Source: Euzebyella saccharophila (GTDB lineage Bacteria; Bacteroidota; Bacteroidia; Flavobacteriales; Flavobacteriaceae). From it: 64,000 nt of DNA. Under the pieces are notes generated by a model. That model was given only the letters and a program-made list of their open reading frames with translations. It ran no database searches and was not told the DNA's origin. Each line of letters opens with the position of its first letter. Within the stretch, counting starts at the first letter, position 1. A program made the position numbers and the translations under genes. Below, in pieces: positions 1-7,896 of this stretch. The stretch covers positions 117,828 through 181,827 of the forward strand of contig NZ_JACYFJ010000007.1 of assembly GCF_014855495.1 (NCBI RefSeq). The letters are read 5' to 3'.

Positions 1-246
1 ACAAAATTAAGCCTAGTTCCTGAAATTGTCATTTCGGCTATTAGGGATGGAAGCCCTGCTCATGAAGCGGGATTGCGCCAGGGAGATGTCATTTTGGCCG
101 TTAACGGTAAAAGGGTTCATAAATACCAACTGCAAGATGTGGTAAAAATGGTAAATGAAAAGGAGGGTAAAAGAATCAAATTATTGGTAGATCGTTATAA
201 TTCAGATTTGTTGTTCACTTTTAAACTTACCAAATTATTCCAATAA
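1..246 (+). CDS. PDZ-domain protein, C-terminal part only (probably an aspartyl protease)
   Basis: The reading frame is open from the first base to a TAA at 244-246 and gives 81 residues; the start lies outside the window. The visible part is a PDZ domain: it contains the pattern DGSPAHEAGLRQGD followed by VILAVNGKRV, the usual carboxylate-binding and core strands of bacterial PDZ domains. In Flavobacteriia a C-terminal PDZ of this type commonly follows a retropepsin-like aspartyl protease domain, so that is the likely full protein, but the catalytic part is not visible and the assignment is inference. A strong hairpin terminator starts at the stop codon. Confidence 0.7.
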   Translation, partial: TKLSLVPEIVISAIRDGSPAHEAGLRQGDVILAVNGKRVHKYQLQDVVKMVNEKEGKRIKLLVDRYNSDLLFTFKLTKLFQ

Positions 247-275
247 AAAACCTCGGTGTAGGCCGAGGTTTTTAA
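245..275 (+). terminator. Intrinsic terminator after the PDZ gene
   Basis: CCTCGG (251-256) pairs with CCGAGG (263-268) around a 6-nt loop. The stem is flanked by an A run and a T run, so it can serve both the PDZ gene and the convergent DUF1573 gene. Confidence 0.85.
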
Positions 276-294
276 ATATTCTTTAAGAAGAATT

Positions 295-681
295 TTATTT
301 GCCTTCAGAGGCTTTAACTTCTCCTTTTATCTTTAACACCTTGGTAGGTGTATCTGCGTTTGAAATTACGGTAATAGCTTTTCTGATAGGCCCAACACGA
401 TTGGTATCGTATTTAACCTGAATTTCACCGGTCTTACCAGGTAAAATAGGCTCTTCTGGCTTTTTAGGGATGGTACACCCACAGCTAGAACTTACTTTAC
501 TTATAATCAAAGGAGCTTTGCCGGTGTTGGTAAATTCAAACACACGAACACCATCTGAACCTTTGGTGATTTCTCCGTAATCTACGGTCTCCGTCTTAAA
601 TTCAATTTTAGCGGCTTTTTCCTGGGCGGTTAATGTAAAACCCAGTAGGCCAACAAATAATACGAGTACTATTTTTTTCAT
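295..681 (-). CDS. DUF1573 domain secreted protein
   Basis: Protein of 128 residues with an N-terminal signal peptide (MKKIVLVLFVGLLGFTLTAQ). The mature part is one DUF1573 immunoglobulin-like (ASH/PapD-like) domain with the characteristic segment SSCGCTIP, followed by strands ending near KIKGEV. The family is common in Bacteroidota; the function is unknown but export to the periplasm or surface is clear. The start at 681 is chosen because the signal peptide begins there; a further upstream in-frame start would put 8 extra residues before it. A Bacteroidota promoter lies 22 nt upstream. It is divergent from valS. Confidence 0.85.
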   Translation of the reverse strand: MKKIVLVLFVGLLGFTLTAQEKAAKIEFKTETVDYGEITKGSDGVRVFEFTNTGKAPLIISKVSSSCGCTIPKKPEEPILPGKTGEIQVKYDTNRVGPIRKAITVISNADTPTKVLKIKGEVKASEGK

Positions 682-702
682 CTTGTTAAATTTAGGGAAT
701 CT

Positions 703-733
703 CAAAAATAAATCTTTTCAGATGAACCTCCAA
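703..733 (-). promoter_or_regulatory. Promoter of the DUF1573 gene
   Basis: On the minus strand a -33 TTG (733-731), a 20-nt spacer and a -7 TATTTTTG (710-703) fit the Bacteroidota primary sigma factor consensus TTG-N17-23-TAnnTTTG. It is back to back with the valS promoter, the two -33 boxes being only 7 bp apart. Confidence 0.65.
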
Positions 734-740
734 AATTCTT

Positions 741-769
741 TTGTTATCTGTTAACGTTACTTATTTTTG
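741..769 (+). promoter_or_regulatory. Promoter of valS
   Basis: -33 TTG at 741-743, 18-nt spacer, -7 TATTTTTG at 762-769. Transcription would start near 773, giving a leader of about 105 nt before valS. Confidence 0.65.
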
Positions 770-783
770 TTTCGTATTTATAA

Positions 784-850
784 AGTGGCATTTTTGCCAT
801 TATTAATTAACACAGAAACTTCATTGGCGGTCTTTTGTTTTTGGACCGAC
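784..850 (+). promoter_or_regulatory. valS 5' leader with two hairpins
   Basis: TGGCA (786-790) pairs with TGCCA (795-799), and CGGTC (828-832) pairs with GACCG (844-848). Both lie between the predicted transcription start and the valS start codon. No T-box features are visible; a regulatory role is only possible. Confidence 0.35.
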
Positions 851-878
851 ACATACTTGTCAAAAACCATTCCAAAAT

Positions 879-3509
879 ATGGATATCCCATCAAAATACG
901 ACCCCCGCAAAGCGGAAAATCATTGGTATGACTACTGGATGCAGAATAACTATTTTTTTTCAACTCCAGATGAAAGAGAACCATATACTATCGTTATTCC
1001 ACCGCCAAACGTAACAGGGGTTCTGCATATGGGGCATATGCTGAACAATACATTGCAGGACGTGCTTATCCGAAGGGCAAGACTCATGGGTAAAAATGCG
1101 TGTTGGGTACCAGGTATGGACCATGCCTCCATTGCTACGGAAGCAAAGGTGGTTGCCAAACTTAAAGCGGAAGGCATTGAAAAGTCTGACTTGACACGGG
1201 ATGAGTTTTTAAAGCACGCTTGGGACTGGACCAACGAATATGGAGGGGTTATACTAGAGCAATTGAAGAAATTGGGATGTTCATGTGATTGGGGCCGTAC
1301 CAAGTTCACCATGGATGAGGATATGTATCAATCCGTTATCAAAGTGTTTGTTGATTTGTTCAATAAAGGATTGATTTATCGCGGACATCGTATGGTCAAT
1401 TGGGACCCAGAGGCCTTGACCACACTTTCTGATGAAGAAGTTATTTATGAGGAACGCCAAGGTCTATTGTACTATTTGTCATACCCGATTGAAGGTAGTG
1501 AAGAAACGGTTACCATTGCAACAACACGTCCAGAAACCATTTTAGGTGATACGGCTATTTGTATCAATCCCAATGATGAAAGGTACTCTCACTTGAAAGG
1601 AAAAAAGGTAGTGGTGCCTATTTGCAATAGGGTTATTCCCATCATTGAAGATGAGTATGTGGATATTGAATTTGGTACGGGATGTTTAAAAATAACTCCG
1701 GCCCATGATATAAATGACAAAGCCCTTGGGGAAAAACATGGTCTGGAAACCATAGATATTTTTAATGCCAACGCAACCTTAAATTCCTTCGGGTTACATT
1801 ATGAAGGAAAAGATCGTTTTGTGGTTAGAAAGGAAATAAGCAAAGAACTGGAAGAAAATGGTTTTTTGGTTAAGAAGGAAAACTATGTAAACAAGGTAGG
1901 TACCTCAGAAAGGACCAAGGCTGTCATTGAGCCACGTTTGAGCGATCAATGGTTCCTAAAAATGGAAGATTTGGTAAAACCTGCCTTAAAAGCTGTACTT
2001 GAGACCGATGAGGTAAAATTTTTCCCTAAAAAATTTGAGAACACCTACCGCCATTGGATGGAAAATATTCGTGATTGGAATATCTCCAGACAGCTTTGGT
2101 GGGGGCAACAGATTCCAGCCTATTATTTTGGGGATGGCCAAGAAGATTTTGTAGTGGCGGAAACCAAAGAGGAAGCACTAAAATTGGCACAGGACAAATC
2201 TGGGAATACGTCATTGGCCCTAGAAGACTTAAGGCAGGACGAAGATGCACTTGATACCTGGTTTTCATCGTGGTTGTGGCCTATAAGTGTTTTTAATGGT
2301 ATTATAGAGCCTGATAATAAAGAGGTGAATTATTATTACCCTACTAGTGATTTGGTTACAGGACCGGATATAATTTTCTTTTGGGTAGCCAGAATGATTA
2401 TTTCCGGTTATGAATATCGGGATGAAAGACCTTTCAAGAATGTGTATTTTACGGGCTTGGTTCGGGATAAGCAACGAAGAAAAATGTCCAAATCCCTAGG
2501 TAATTCACCTGATGCCTTAAAGCTCATTGAAAATTATGGTGCAGATGGAGTTAGGGTAGGACTGTTGTTAAGTTCTGCTGCAGGAAATGATTTAATGTTC
2601 GATGAGGATCTATGCCAGCAAGGAAAAAACTTTGCCAACAAGATTTGGAACGGATTTAGGTTGCTGAAAAGCTGGGAGGTGGCCGATATTGCTCAACCTG
2701 TATCTTCGCAAATTGGTATAGAATGGTATAAGGCCAAATTCAATCAGACCTTGGCAGAGATTGAGGACCATTTTTCCAAGTATAGAATTTCAGATGCCTT
2801 GATGGCCATTTATAAACTGGTTTGGGATGATTATAGTTCATGGTTATTGGAAATAATTAAGCCAGACTACCAAAAACCGATAGATAAGACCACCTTTGAT
2901 TCGGTAATCGCACTTTTTGAGGATAACCTAAAATTGTTGCACCCCTTCATGCCATTTTTAACGGAGGAGGTTTGGCAGCATATTACGGAAAGAACTCCAG
3001 ATGAAGCCTTGGTTGTAGCAAAGTGGCCAAGTACTGCAACGGTAGATCAAAATTTGATCCAAGAATTTGAATTTGCTTCAGAGGTAGTTTCAGGGGTACG
3101 CAACATTCGTAAAGAAAAAAACATCCCTAACAAGGAGGCGTTGCAATTATCCGTTTTAAATGAGGGCAATATTTCTGCTAAATGGGATGTGGTCATTCAA
3201 AAACTTACCAACGTTTCTGAGGTGTCTTACGTAGAGAATGGGGTAGATGGCTCCTTATCGTTTAGGGTGAAAAGTAATGAATATTTTATACCCATCTCAG
3301 GAGCTATTGATGTAGAGGCGGAAGTAAAGAAAATTCAAGAGGAGTTAAAATACACTCGTGGATTCTTAAAGTCCGTTCAAAAGAAACTTGAAAATGAGCG
3401 TTTTGTAAATAATGCGCCAGAACAGGTAATTGCCAATGAGCGCAAAAAACAAGCTGATGCCGAGGCTAAAATTGAAACCTTGGAAAAAAGTTTGGCCAGT
3501 TTGGGATAG
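879..3509 (+). CDS. valS: Valine--tRNA ligase
   Basis: Class I aminoacyl-tRNA synthetase of 876 residues charging tRNA-Val in the cytoplasm. The ATP-binding HIGH signature is present as HMGH at residues 50-53 and the KMSKS loop at 535-539. Between them is the editing (CP1) domain with the segment [15 protein letters not shown], which hydrolyses mischarged Thr-tRNA. The anticodon-binding helical domain follows, and the last 70 residues form the ValS-specific C-terminal coiled coil rich in Lys/Glu heptads. Length is normal for the family. It is transcribed alone from a promoter at 741-769. Confidence 0.97.
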   Translation: MDIPSKYDPRKAENHWYDYWMQNNYFFSTPDEREPYTIVIPPPNVTGVLHMGHMLNNTLQDVLIRRARLMGKNACWVPGMDHASIATEAKVVAKLKAEGIEKSDLTRDEFLKHAWDWTNEYGGVILEQLKKLGCSCDWGRTKFTMDEDMYQSVIKVFVDLFNKGLIYRGHRMVNWDPEALTTLSDEEVIYEERQGLLYYLSYPIEGSEETVTIATTRPETILGDTAICINPNDERYSHLKGKKVVVPICNRVIPIIEDEYVDIEFGTGCLKITPAHDINDKALGEKHGLETIDIFNANATLNSFGLHYEGKDRFVVRKEISKELEENGFLVKKENYVNKVGTSERTKAVIEPRLSDQWFLKMEDLVKPALKAVLETDEVKFFPKKFENTYRHWMENIRDWNISRQLWWGQQIPAYYFGDGQEDFVVAETKEEALKLAQDKSGNTSLALEDLRQDEDALDTWFSSWLWPISVFNGIIEPDNKEVNYYYPTSDLVTGPDIIFFWVARMIISGYEYRDERPFKNVYFTGLVRDKQRRKMSKSLGNSPDALKLIENYGADGVRVGLLLSSAAGNDLMFDEDLCQQGKNFANKIWNGFRLLKSWEVADIAQPVSSQIGIEWYKAKFNQTLAEIEDHFSKYRISDALMAIYKLVWDDYSSWLLEIIKPDYQKPIDKTTFDSVIALFEDNLKLLHPFMPFLTEEVWQHITERTPDEALVVAKWPSTATVDQNLIQEFEFASEVVSGVRNIRKEKNIPNKEALQLSVLNEGNISAKWDVVIQKLTNVSEVSYVENGVDGSLSFRVKSNEYFIPISGAIDVEAEVKKIQEELKYTRGFLKSVQKKLENERFVNNAPEQVIANERKKQADAEAKIETLEKSLASLG

Positions 3510-3532
3510 CAACTTTATTACATTATAGATTG

Positions 3533-3590
3533 ACCGTTGTAAATTGTATTTCTTACAAATAGGAAATTTGGTTTGCAACGGTTTTTATTG
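3533..3590. terminator. Long hairpin between convergent genes
   Basis: ACCGTTG (3533-3539) pairs with CAACGGT (3576-3582), followed by TTTTA; the apical part contains a second pairing TTGTAA/TTACAA. It sits between valS and the convergent broken zinc-ribbon gene and could terminate valS. Confidence 0.5.
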
Positions 3591-4388
3591 GTATTGTTGA
3601 TTGTAAAAGGGTAGAAGTAGCTTTTTGTCCGCAAATCTACCGGTTGCGTTTTCCTCTATTGGTGTACGAACCAAAACGGTGTTCCATCTGCCTTCAATAC
3701 CAATGTAATGTTTATTGAAGGTAGTGTTCAATTGGGTCTCAATTAAACAGTCCTCTACCACATCTAAAATATCTTTACGATACTTGGGAGTAATTTTCTT
3801 AATATCCTTGATTTTTAAGAGTATTAAAAGCTTTTCACCGTTACTTTTGGAAAAGTAAGCGATATCCTTCATGGAAATACCGTTCACGATTTCCTTGTTC
3901 ATACTATTTCTAAGAAGACCAGAAATGGAGTCGTTTTCAGCAACCAGCATTTTATCATCTAATTTTTTAAAATCCGAAAGTAACAGGTTGTAATTTGGGT
4001 CTTGAATATTGGTTTTTTCATTGGTATCCTTCGATCTTGTGTAAACCCCATAGAGCGATAGAGACATTACAATGGCGAAAAGTACCGTAAGTGCAAGACA
4101 GCCGCAACCCTGCCAGAGAGGTCTTTTGGCTGGTGATACTCGTAATAGTGCATTTTTGCTATGTTCCATATCTGCTGTAAACTCTCTCCTTTTAAAATGT
4201 CTACGGCAGTGACTGCATTCGGCTGTGATGATCTTGTTCAATGGTAAAATTGGAATCTAAAAAAAGTGGAAATAGTTTCCTTTTACTATCAGCTTAGTAG
4301 AATCCTTGGATTTGCAATGTGGACATGTGGTGTTTTTTAGATAATCTTCTTTAAGAACAGATGCACGAATACCAAAGAGAAGTAACAT
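3585..4388 (-). pseudogene. Zinc-ribbon membrane protein gene interrupted by an in-frame TAG
   Basis: A single frame runs from ATG at 4388 to a stop at 3585, broken only by TAG at 4259-4257 (codon 44). The first 43 codons carry CPHC (residues 22-25) and end in GNYFHFF; after the stop the frame continues IPILPLNKIITAECSHC, giving the second CxxC of a four-cysteine zinc ribbon. In relatives I know from Bacteroidota a tryptophan follows the FHFF-type stretch, so one base change TGG to TAG explains the break. The rest contains a transmembrane segment (about codons 90-112, CLALTVLFAIVMSLSLYGVY) and a soluble C-terminal region of unknown function. A TTG at 4241 could reinitiate translation of a 218-residue product with only half of the zinc ribbon. 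A -7 element TAATTTTG lies at 4438-4431. Sequencing error is the main alternative. Confidence 0.75.
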
Positions 4389-4549
4389 GTTTAAAATTTA
4401 AGGTTTGGTTTAATAAATATCGGAATAAGACAAAATTAATTGAGGCAAAAGAAATGTACATCCCTGAAATTGGGGATTTCTAAGTTACCTTATGTGTCAT
4501 AAGCATCGGTTAAGGTATTGCATCTATAAATCATGTACTTACTCTTAAA

Positions 4550-4567
4550 ACCGAATCTATATTCAGT
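4550..4567. promoter_or_regulatory. Operator-like palindrome upstream of the TetR gene
   Basis: GAAT (4553-4556), four bases, ATTC (4561-4564), extended by AAC/GTT on the outside with one mismatch. It overlaps the region where the -33 box of the tetR promoter would be; a near -7 element TATTTTAG lies at 4576-4583. The same GAAT-N4-ATTC core occurs after the gene at 5175-5186. Confidence 0.5.
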
Positions 4568-4587
4568 TAATTCCCTATTTTAGTCGT

Positions 4588-5157
4588 GTGAGACTAAAGG
4601 ACAATAAGAAAAAGGAAGCTATTTTTAATGCGGCAATTGAGCTAACAGGGGAACTAGGTCTAAATAAGATTACCATGTCTGCCATTGCCGAGAAAGCTCA
4701 AGTTGCCAGTGGAACCCTCTATATCTATTTTAATAGCAAAGAACAGCTATTCAATGAGCTTTATAAACGACTTATTTCAGAAGGTACATTGGCCATTCTT
4801 CCGGCAGTAGAACACTTGCCGATCAAACAACAGTTGTCTACCATTTGGTCCAATGTACTTGAATTTCGCACCTCCAATGCAGCCGAGGTGGCCTTTATGC
4901 ATGAATTTAGGTATTCACCTCTGTTGGATGATGACACCAAAAAAATAGACTCCCTATTTGTTGACCACATTCGCCGACTTCTTGAAGCTGGAAGGGAAGA
5001 ATTAATTGTTAAAAATTTAAGCGATGATATTCTTATCCCCCTTATGTATGGTTACGTAGATAATTTGGCCAGGCATTTGACTCACAAGGGAATAAAGCTC
5101 ACCCCTGAAATTGTTAGACAGACTTTCATTATCTGTTGGGATGCCATCAAGGCATAA
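4588..5157 (+). CDS. TetR/AcrR family transcriptional regulator
   Basis: Protein of 189 residues. Residues 8-60 form the TetR N-terminal DNA-binding helices with the hallmark stretch ITMSAIAEKAQVASGTLYIYF (split here as ITMSAIAEKAQV and SGTLYIYFNSKEQL). The remainder is the all-helical ligand-binding and dimerisation domain, whose ligand cannot be told from sequence. The start is a GTG only 4 nt after a degenerate -7 element, so the mRNA may be leaderless. Matching GAAT-N4-ATTC palindromes before and after the gene suggest that it represses itself and the promoter at 5207-5214. No efflux genes are adjacent, unlike many family members. Confidence 0.9.
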   Translation: MRLKDNKKKEAIFNAAIELTGELGLNKITMSAIAEKAQVASGTLYIYFNSKEQLFNELYKRLISEGTLAILPAVEHLPIKQQLSTIWSNVLEFRTSNAAEVAFMHEFRYSPLLDDDTKKIDSLFVDHIRRLLEAGREELIVKNLSDDILIPLMYGYVDNLARHLTHKGIKLTPEIVRQTFIICWDAIKA

Positions 5158-5168
5158 ATTTTAACAAT

Positions 5169-5214
5169 ATAAATGAATATGTATTCATTTATAACGTATC
5201 TTTAATTACATTTG
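5169..5214 (+). promoter_or_regulatory. Perfect palindromic operator and promoter downstream of tetR
   Basis: ATAAATGAATA (5169-5179) and TATTCATTTAT (5182-5192) are a perfect 11-bp inverted repeat with a 2-bp centre. It covers the -33 position for the -7 element TACATTTG at 5207-5214. This is the layout expected for a TetR-type repressor site; transcription would begin near 5218. Confidence 0.6.
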
Positions 5215-5217
5215 TGC

Positions 5218-5366
5218 CAAGTTCAATTGGTTGAATTGTTTGTAGAGTTTAAGTTGTAGCCCCAAGTCTTATTTGTTAAGACTTGTTCTTCTTAAGTTGA
5301 TGGAAACCCCGAGAGTACGTTTTGACATTTCCCCCGCGTCATTTCGTCAAGGGGTTTCTGCTTTTA
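5218..5366 (+). ncRNA. Candidate structured RNA or long leader, unidentified
   Basis: No coding frame of note is present between tetR and the gene at 5422. Three pairings are visible: TTCAA/TTGAA (5222-5226, 5231-5235), AAGTCTT/AAGACTT (5264-5270, 5278-5284), and GAAACCCC/GGGGTTTC (5303-5310, 5351-5358) with an inner TTGAC/GTCAA (5322-5326, 5346-5350). The last stem is followed by TGCTTTTAT and could be a terminator. It begins at the promoter under the palindromic operator. It matches no riboswitch, 6S, SRP or tmRNA signature I know. It may be a small RNA or a regulatory leader of the next gene. Confidence 0.35.
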
Positions 5367-5421
5367 TAGGTCTTTACAAAATGCTTCCACGTTTTTCGTA
5401 TCTTTAAAAAAAGCGAGGCCT

Positions 5422-6006
5422 ATGAAATCTTTTGTAACCTTCATCTGTATACTATCTTTTGCTATAAATTATGGACAAGAAATAAGCATAGTGGATCCTG
5501 AAATTCAAATTATAACGGCCACTTTACCGCTGCCGGAAAGTGAAAAGGCGGGCGCCATGGTCTATGGTTATGACAAAAGTGGAAATCTAACGGTACTTCA
5601 GGAGGGGACGAATAACATGATATGTCTGGCAGATAATCCAAAAAACGAAGGGATTAGCGTTGCATGCTATTCCAAGGAATTGGAGCCGTTCATGAAACGA
5701 GGTAGGGAATTGACCGCTGAGGGAAAGAATACAAAGGAAAAGCGTGAAATTCAAGGGGCAGAGGTAGCCGCTGGAAAATGGCAAATGCCCATTGTACCTA
5801 GCATGATGTACGTTTATTATGGTAGTGACGAAGCTTACAATACGGAAACAGGTGAACTTTTAGATGGTAAATTCAGGTATGTAATATACACACCTTTCGC
5901 TACTGCGGCTTCAACGGGACTGCCTACCAAACCTCATGACAAAGGTATGCCTTGGTTAATGGATCCCGGAACATTTAGGGCCCATATTATGATAGGTCCC
6001 AATTAA
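5422..6006 (+). CDS. Exported protein of unknown function
   Basis: Protein of 194 residues with an N-terminal signal peptide of about 18 residues (MKSFVTFICILSFAINYG). The mature part is soluble, without membrane segments or lipobox. It contains segments such as AGAMVYGYDKSGNL, MICLADNP, a lysine/glutamate-rich stretch around residues 100-115 and TPFATAASTGLPTKP, and ends MDPGTFRAHIMIGPN. I do not recognise the family. It follows the TetR-controlled promoter and structured region at 5169-5366 with a 200-nt leader, so it may be the regulated gene, or it may have its own weak promoter (TATCTTTA near 5398). It is convergent with the DoxX-like gene. Confidence 0.75.
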   Translation: MKSFVTFICILSFAINYGQEISIVDPEIQIITATLPLPESEKAGAMVYGYDKSGNLTVLQEGTNNMICLADNPKNEGISVACYSKELEPFMKRGRELTAEGKNTKEKREIQGAEVAAGKWQMPIVPSMMYVYYGSDEAYNTETGELLDGKFRYVIYTPFATAASTGLPTKPHDKGMPWLMDPGTFRAHIMIGPN

Positions 6007-6012
6007 TGAATT

Positions 6013-6504
6013 CTATCTTAGTTTAAAAAGTTTGATCAAACCCAAAACGGAATGCTCTTCCTCTTCTTTTCTTGTATCCGATACAAGTTTTTTTTCTTCT
6101 TCCCTAACTTCAGACCATAGCACCCCAAGTGCTGCAAGAATGATTATGTTTTTAATGATATATTGACCTAATAGCGTAAGTGAAAACACATTTTCCTCAA
6201 AAATCAACTGAGGGAAAAAAATTAACGGTGAGAAGGTCAAAATCATATGGACTGCCGTAATTCTGATGGTATTCTTTTTAAATAGATTAAAGAGCAAGCA
6301 CAGACCAACCCCTGTTTCCCAAATGGCCAAAAGATATATTGATATCTCCATAGGAATCAAAAAATGAGTAAGTTGATTGATGGTGTCTATTGCCAAGTCT
6401 TCTGCAGGGCTATGCTTGGAGAAAAACTTAAGTCCTCCAAACCATAAATAGACCAATCCAATGGCAATTTGTAGGTATCTATTTTTATTTTTTTCCAGTT
6501 GCAT
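6013..6504 (-). CDS. DoxX-like integral membrane protein
   Basis: Protein of 163 residues with four hydrophobic segments (about residues 10-26, 52-75, 82-104, 112-130) and a charged cytoplasmic tail rich in Glu/Lys. The N-terminal segment LQIAIGLVYLWFGGLKFF and the spacing fit DoxX/DoxD-like or DUF417-type proteins. Biochemical role is unknown. The start follows the stop of the upstream outer-membrane protein gene by 6 nt, so both are co-transcribed. Confidence 0.75.
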   Translation of the reverse strand: MQLEKNKNRYLQIAIGLVYLWFGGLKFFSKHSPAEDLAIDTINQLTHFLIPMEISIYLLAIWETGVGLCLLFNLFKKNTIRITAVHMILTFSPLIFFPQLIFEENVFSLTLLGQYIIKNIIILAALGVLWSEVREEEKKLVSDTRKEEEEHSVLGLIKLFKLR

Positions 6505-6510
6505 ACGTTA

Positions 6511-7656
6511 CTATTTGCTTTCTTCTCGGTTAAAGGTGTTTTTTAGTTCCGGGTTGAGCTTTATTTTATTATTGGAAAATCGATAGGATATACCTAAGTT
6601 CACTACGTAATCTGAAAATGCCGCATCTCCATTTCGTGGTTCGCCCGTTAGTTCTTCTGTTTGTCTATCGGTAATACTTTGGGGTCTGTCACGCCTAACG
6701 GCAAAGGGAACATTGAGGTTTACCGTAAAGTTGCTTTTCATGTAGCTTAGCCCGGGATCAACGGAAAGAACATTGCCAGGTCTTCTAAAACCTTCATTTC
6801 CACCAATAAAATCCTTTACAGGAACACAATCGAACCTACCTCCCAAAGAGGCGGAAATTGTAGGGGAAATGGTATAACTAACCCCCACGCGAGCCGAATA
6901 TTGATCAGGTACTGCCATAATGGCCTCGTTCTGCAGAATAGGACTAAGGGTTTCCCTAAAGGTTCGTGTGCCGTTGGTTTCCCTCGGGTTAATGAGATAA
7001 AATCCACTTGCGTAGCTAAACAAATTATTGGCAAGTTTTTGGTATAACTGAAAGTCGAGGGTGAGGCCAAACCCTCCATCACCCGGCTGTATGGATTGGT
7101 CAACAGGTCTCGTTTGAGGTTCCCCTTCCGGCCCCACGTTGTAAAAAATATCGGATGCATTAAAATCTCCCGTCGGTAATTTTACGCCCAAGCCTAAAGC
7201 TAGGTTGCCATTTGGATATTTTTCAAGGTCAAAAAGCCAATACCCAAAACCAAATCTGATATCTGCAAGCCCTCTAGAATACGTTGTATTCCTTTCTTCC
7301 CTACCATGTTCATACAGTGATGAACGTGTATTAATTACCGTAGGGATTGTCAAACTGGTGAACAATCTGTTGCTAATGGCATAGGTGGCAAAGAAATCCC
7401 AAGAATGGGAGTGGTTGATTACTTCAGTGTTATTGCTTAAGCGATCTGGTTCTTCTTCAGTGCCCCTAAAGTGTCTAAAGGATTTAAAATATCTATAATT
7501 GGTACCGATTTGAAAATCACCTTTATTCAAAAGGTTGTTTTCTAGACTATTTCCAACACAAGAGGAAAAATGTCTAATAGCTACACACCCTTGGGCTTGT
7601 AATTGAAAAGTGGCCGCAAGAAATAGAAGGCCAAAGAAAATTGATTTTCTTAACAT
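6511..7656 (-). CDS. Outer-membrane beta-barrel protein (transporter-like)
   Basis: Protein of 381 residues with a signal peptide (residues 1-22, ending LQAQ) and then GCVAIRHFSSC, two cysteines that could form a disulfide near the mature N-terminus. The remainder is rich in alternating aromatic/polar strands, for example GLADIRFGFGYWLF, LALGLGVKLPTGDF, ARVGVSYTISPTISASLGG, and ends with a strand DYVVNLGISYRF plus a short tail. This resembles outer-membrane barrels of the phenol-degradation MetA-like transporter group. The substrate is unknown. It forms an operon with the DoxX-like gene. Confidence 0.75.
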   Translation of the reverse strand: MLRKSIFFGLLFLAATFQLQAQGCVAIRHFSSCVGNSLENNLLNKGDFQIGTNYRYFKSFRHFRGTEEEPDRLSNNTEVINHSHSWDFFATYAISNRLFTSLTIPTVINTRSSLYEHGREERNTTYSRGLADIRFGFGYWLFDLEKYPNGNLALGLGVKLPTGDFNASDIFYNVGPEGEPQTRPVDQSIQPGDGGFGLTLDFQLYQKLANNLFSYASGFYLINPRETNGTRTFRETLSPILQNEAIMAVPDQYSARVGVSYTISPTISASLGGRFDCVPVKDFIGGNEGFRRPGNVLSVDPGLSYMKSNFTVNLNVPFAVRRDRPQSITDRQTEELTGEPRNGDAAFSDYVVNLGISYRFSNNKIKLNPELKNTFNREESK

Positions 7657-7821
7657 TGGTCAGGTAATTAGAGGTTGGTTGGAAAAAACCAACTCCCCGT
7701 AGGAGAGGAGCTGGCACTGAAAAAATGTTTTTACACATTAACTGAACTCATGATTAAATCATTTACATTGGTAAACTTAGAAGAAATGGCCCAGAATAAG
7801 GTTTAAGCAGATAGTAAGAAA

Positions 7822-7868
7822 GCTTAATGAAAGTTTAAGGTGCTTAATGAAATATTAAAGTAGATTAA
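7822..7868. promoter_or_regulatory. Helically phased TTAA direct repeats upstream of the two-component operon
   Basis: GCTTAATGAAAGTTTAA (7822-7838) is repeated as GCTTAATGAAATATTAA (7842-7858), 20 bp apart. TTAA cores begin at 7824, 7835, 7844, 7855 and 7865, that is every 9-11 bp. This is the arrangement expected for tandem binding of an OmpR/PhoB-type response regulator, and the operon 29 bp downstream encodes one. Confidence 0.55.
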
Positions 7869-7896
7869 ACAGTCTAATTGTTTTGGTTAATTAGTA

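Noticed and set aside
769..878. T-box riboswitch upstream of valS
   Set aside because: No T-box consensus, specifier loop or antiterminator was seen; T-boxes are essentially absent from this phylum.
3585..4241. Intact 218-residue gene starting at TTG 4241
   Set aside because: This would begin in the middle of the zinc ribbon; the first half with the other CxxC is present upstream in the same frame, so an interrupted longer gene fits better.
4257..4259. Pyrrolysine or programmed read-through at TAG
   Set aside because: No sign of a pyrrolysine system or read-through context; a point nonsense change or sequencing error is simpler.
5218..5421. 6S RNA, SRP RNA, tmRNA or known riboswitch
   Set aside because: No closing stem between the ends, no GGAAGCAGCA-like SRP loop, no tRNA-like ends, no riboswitch core recognised; left as unidentified.
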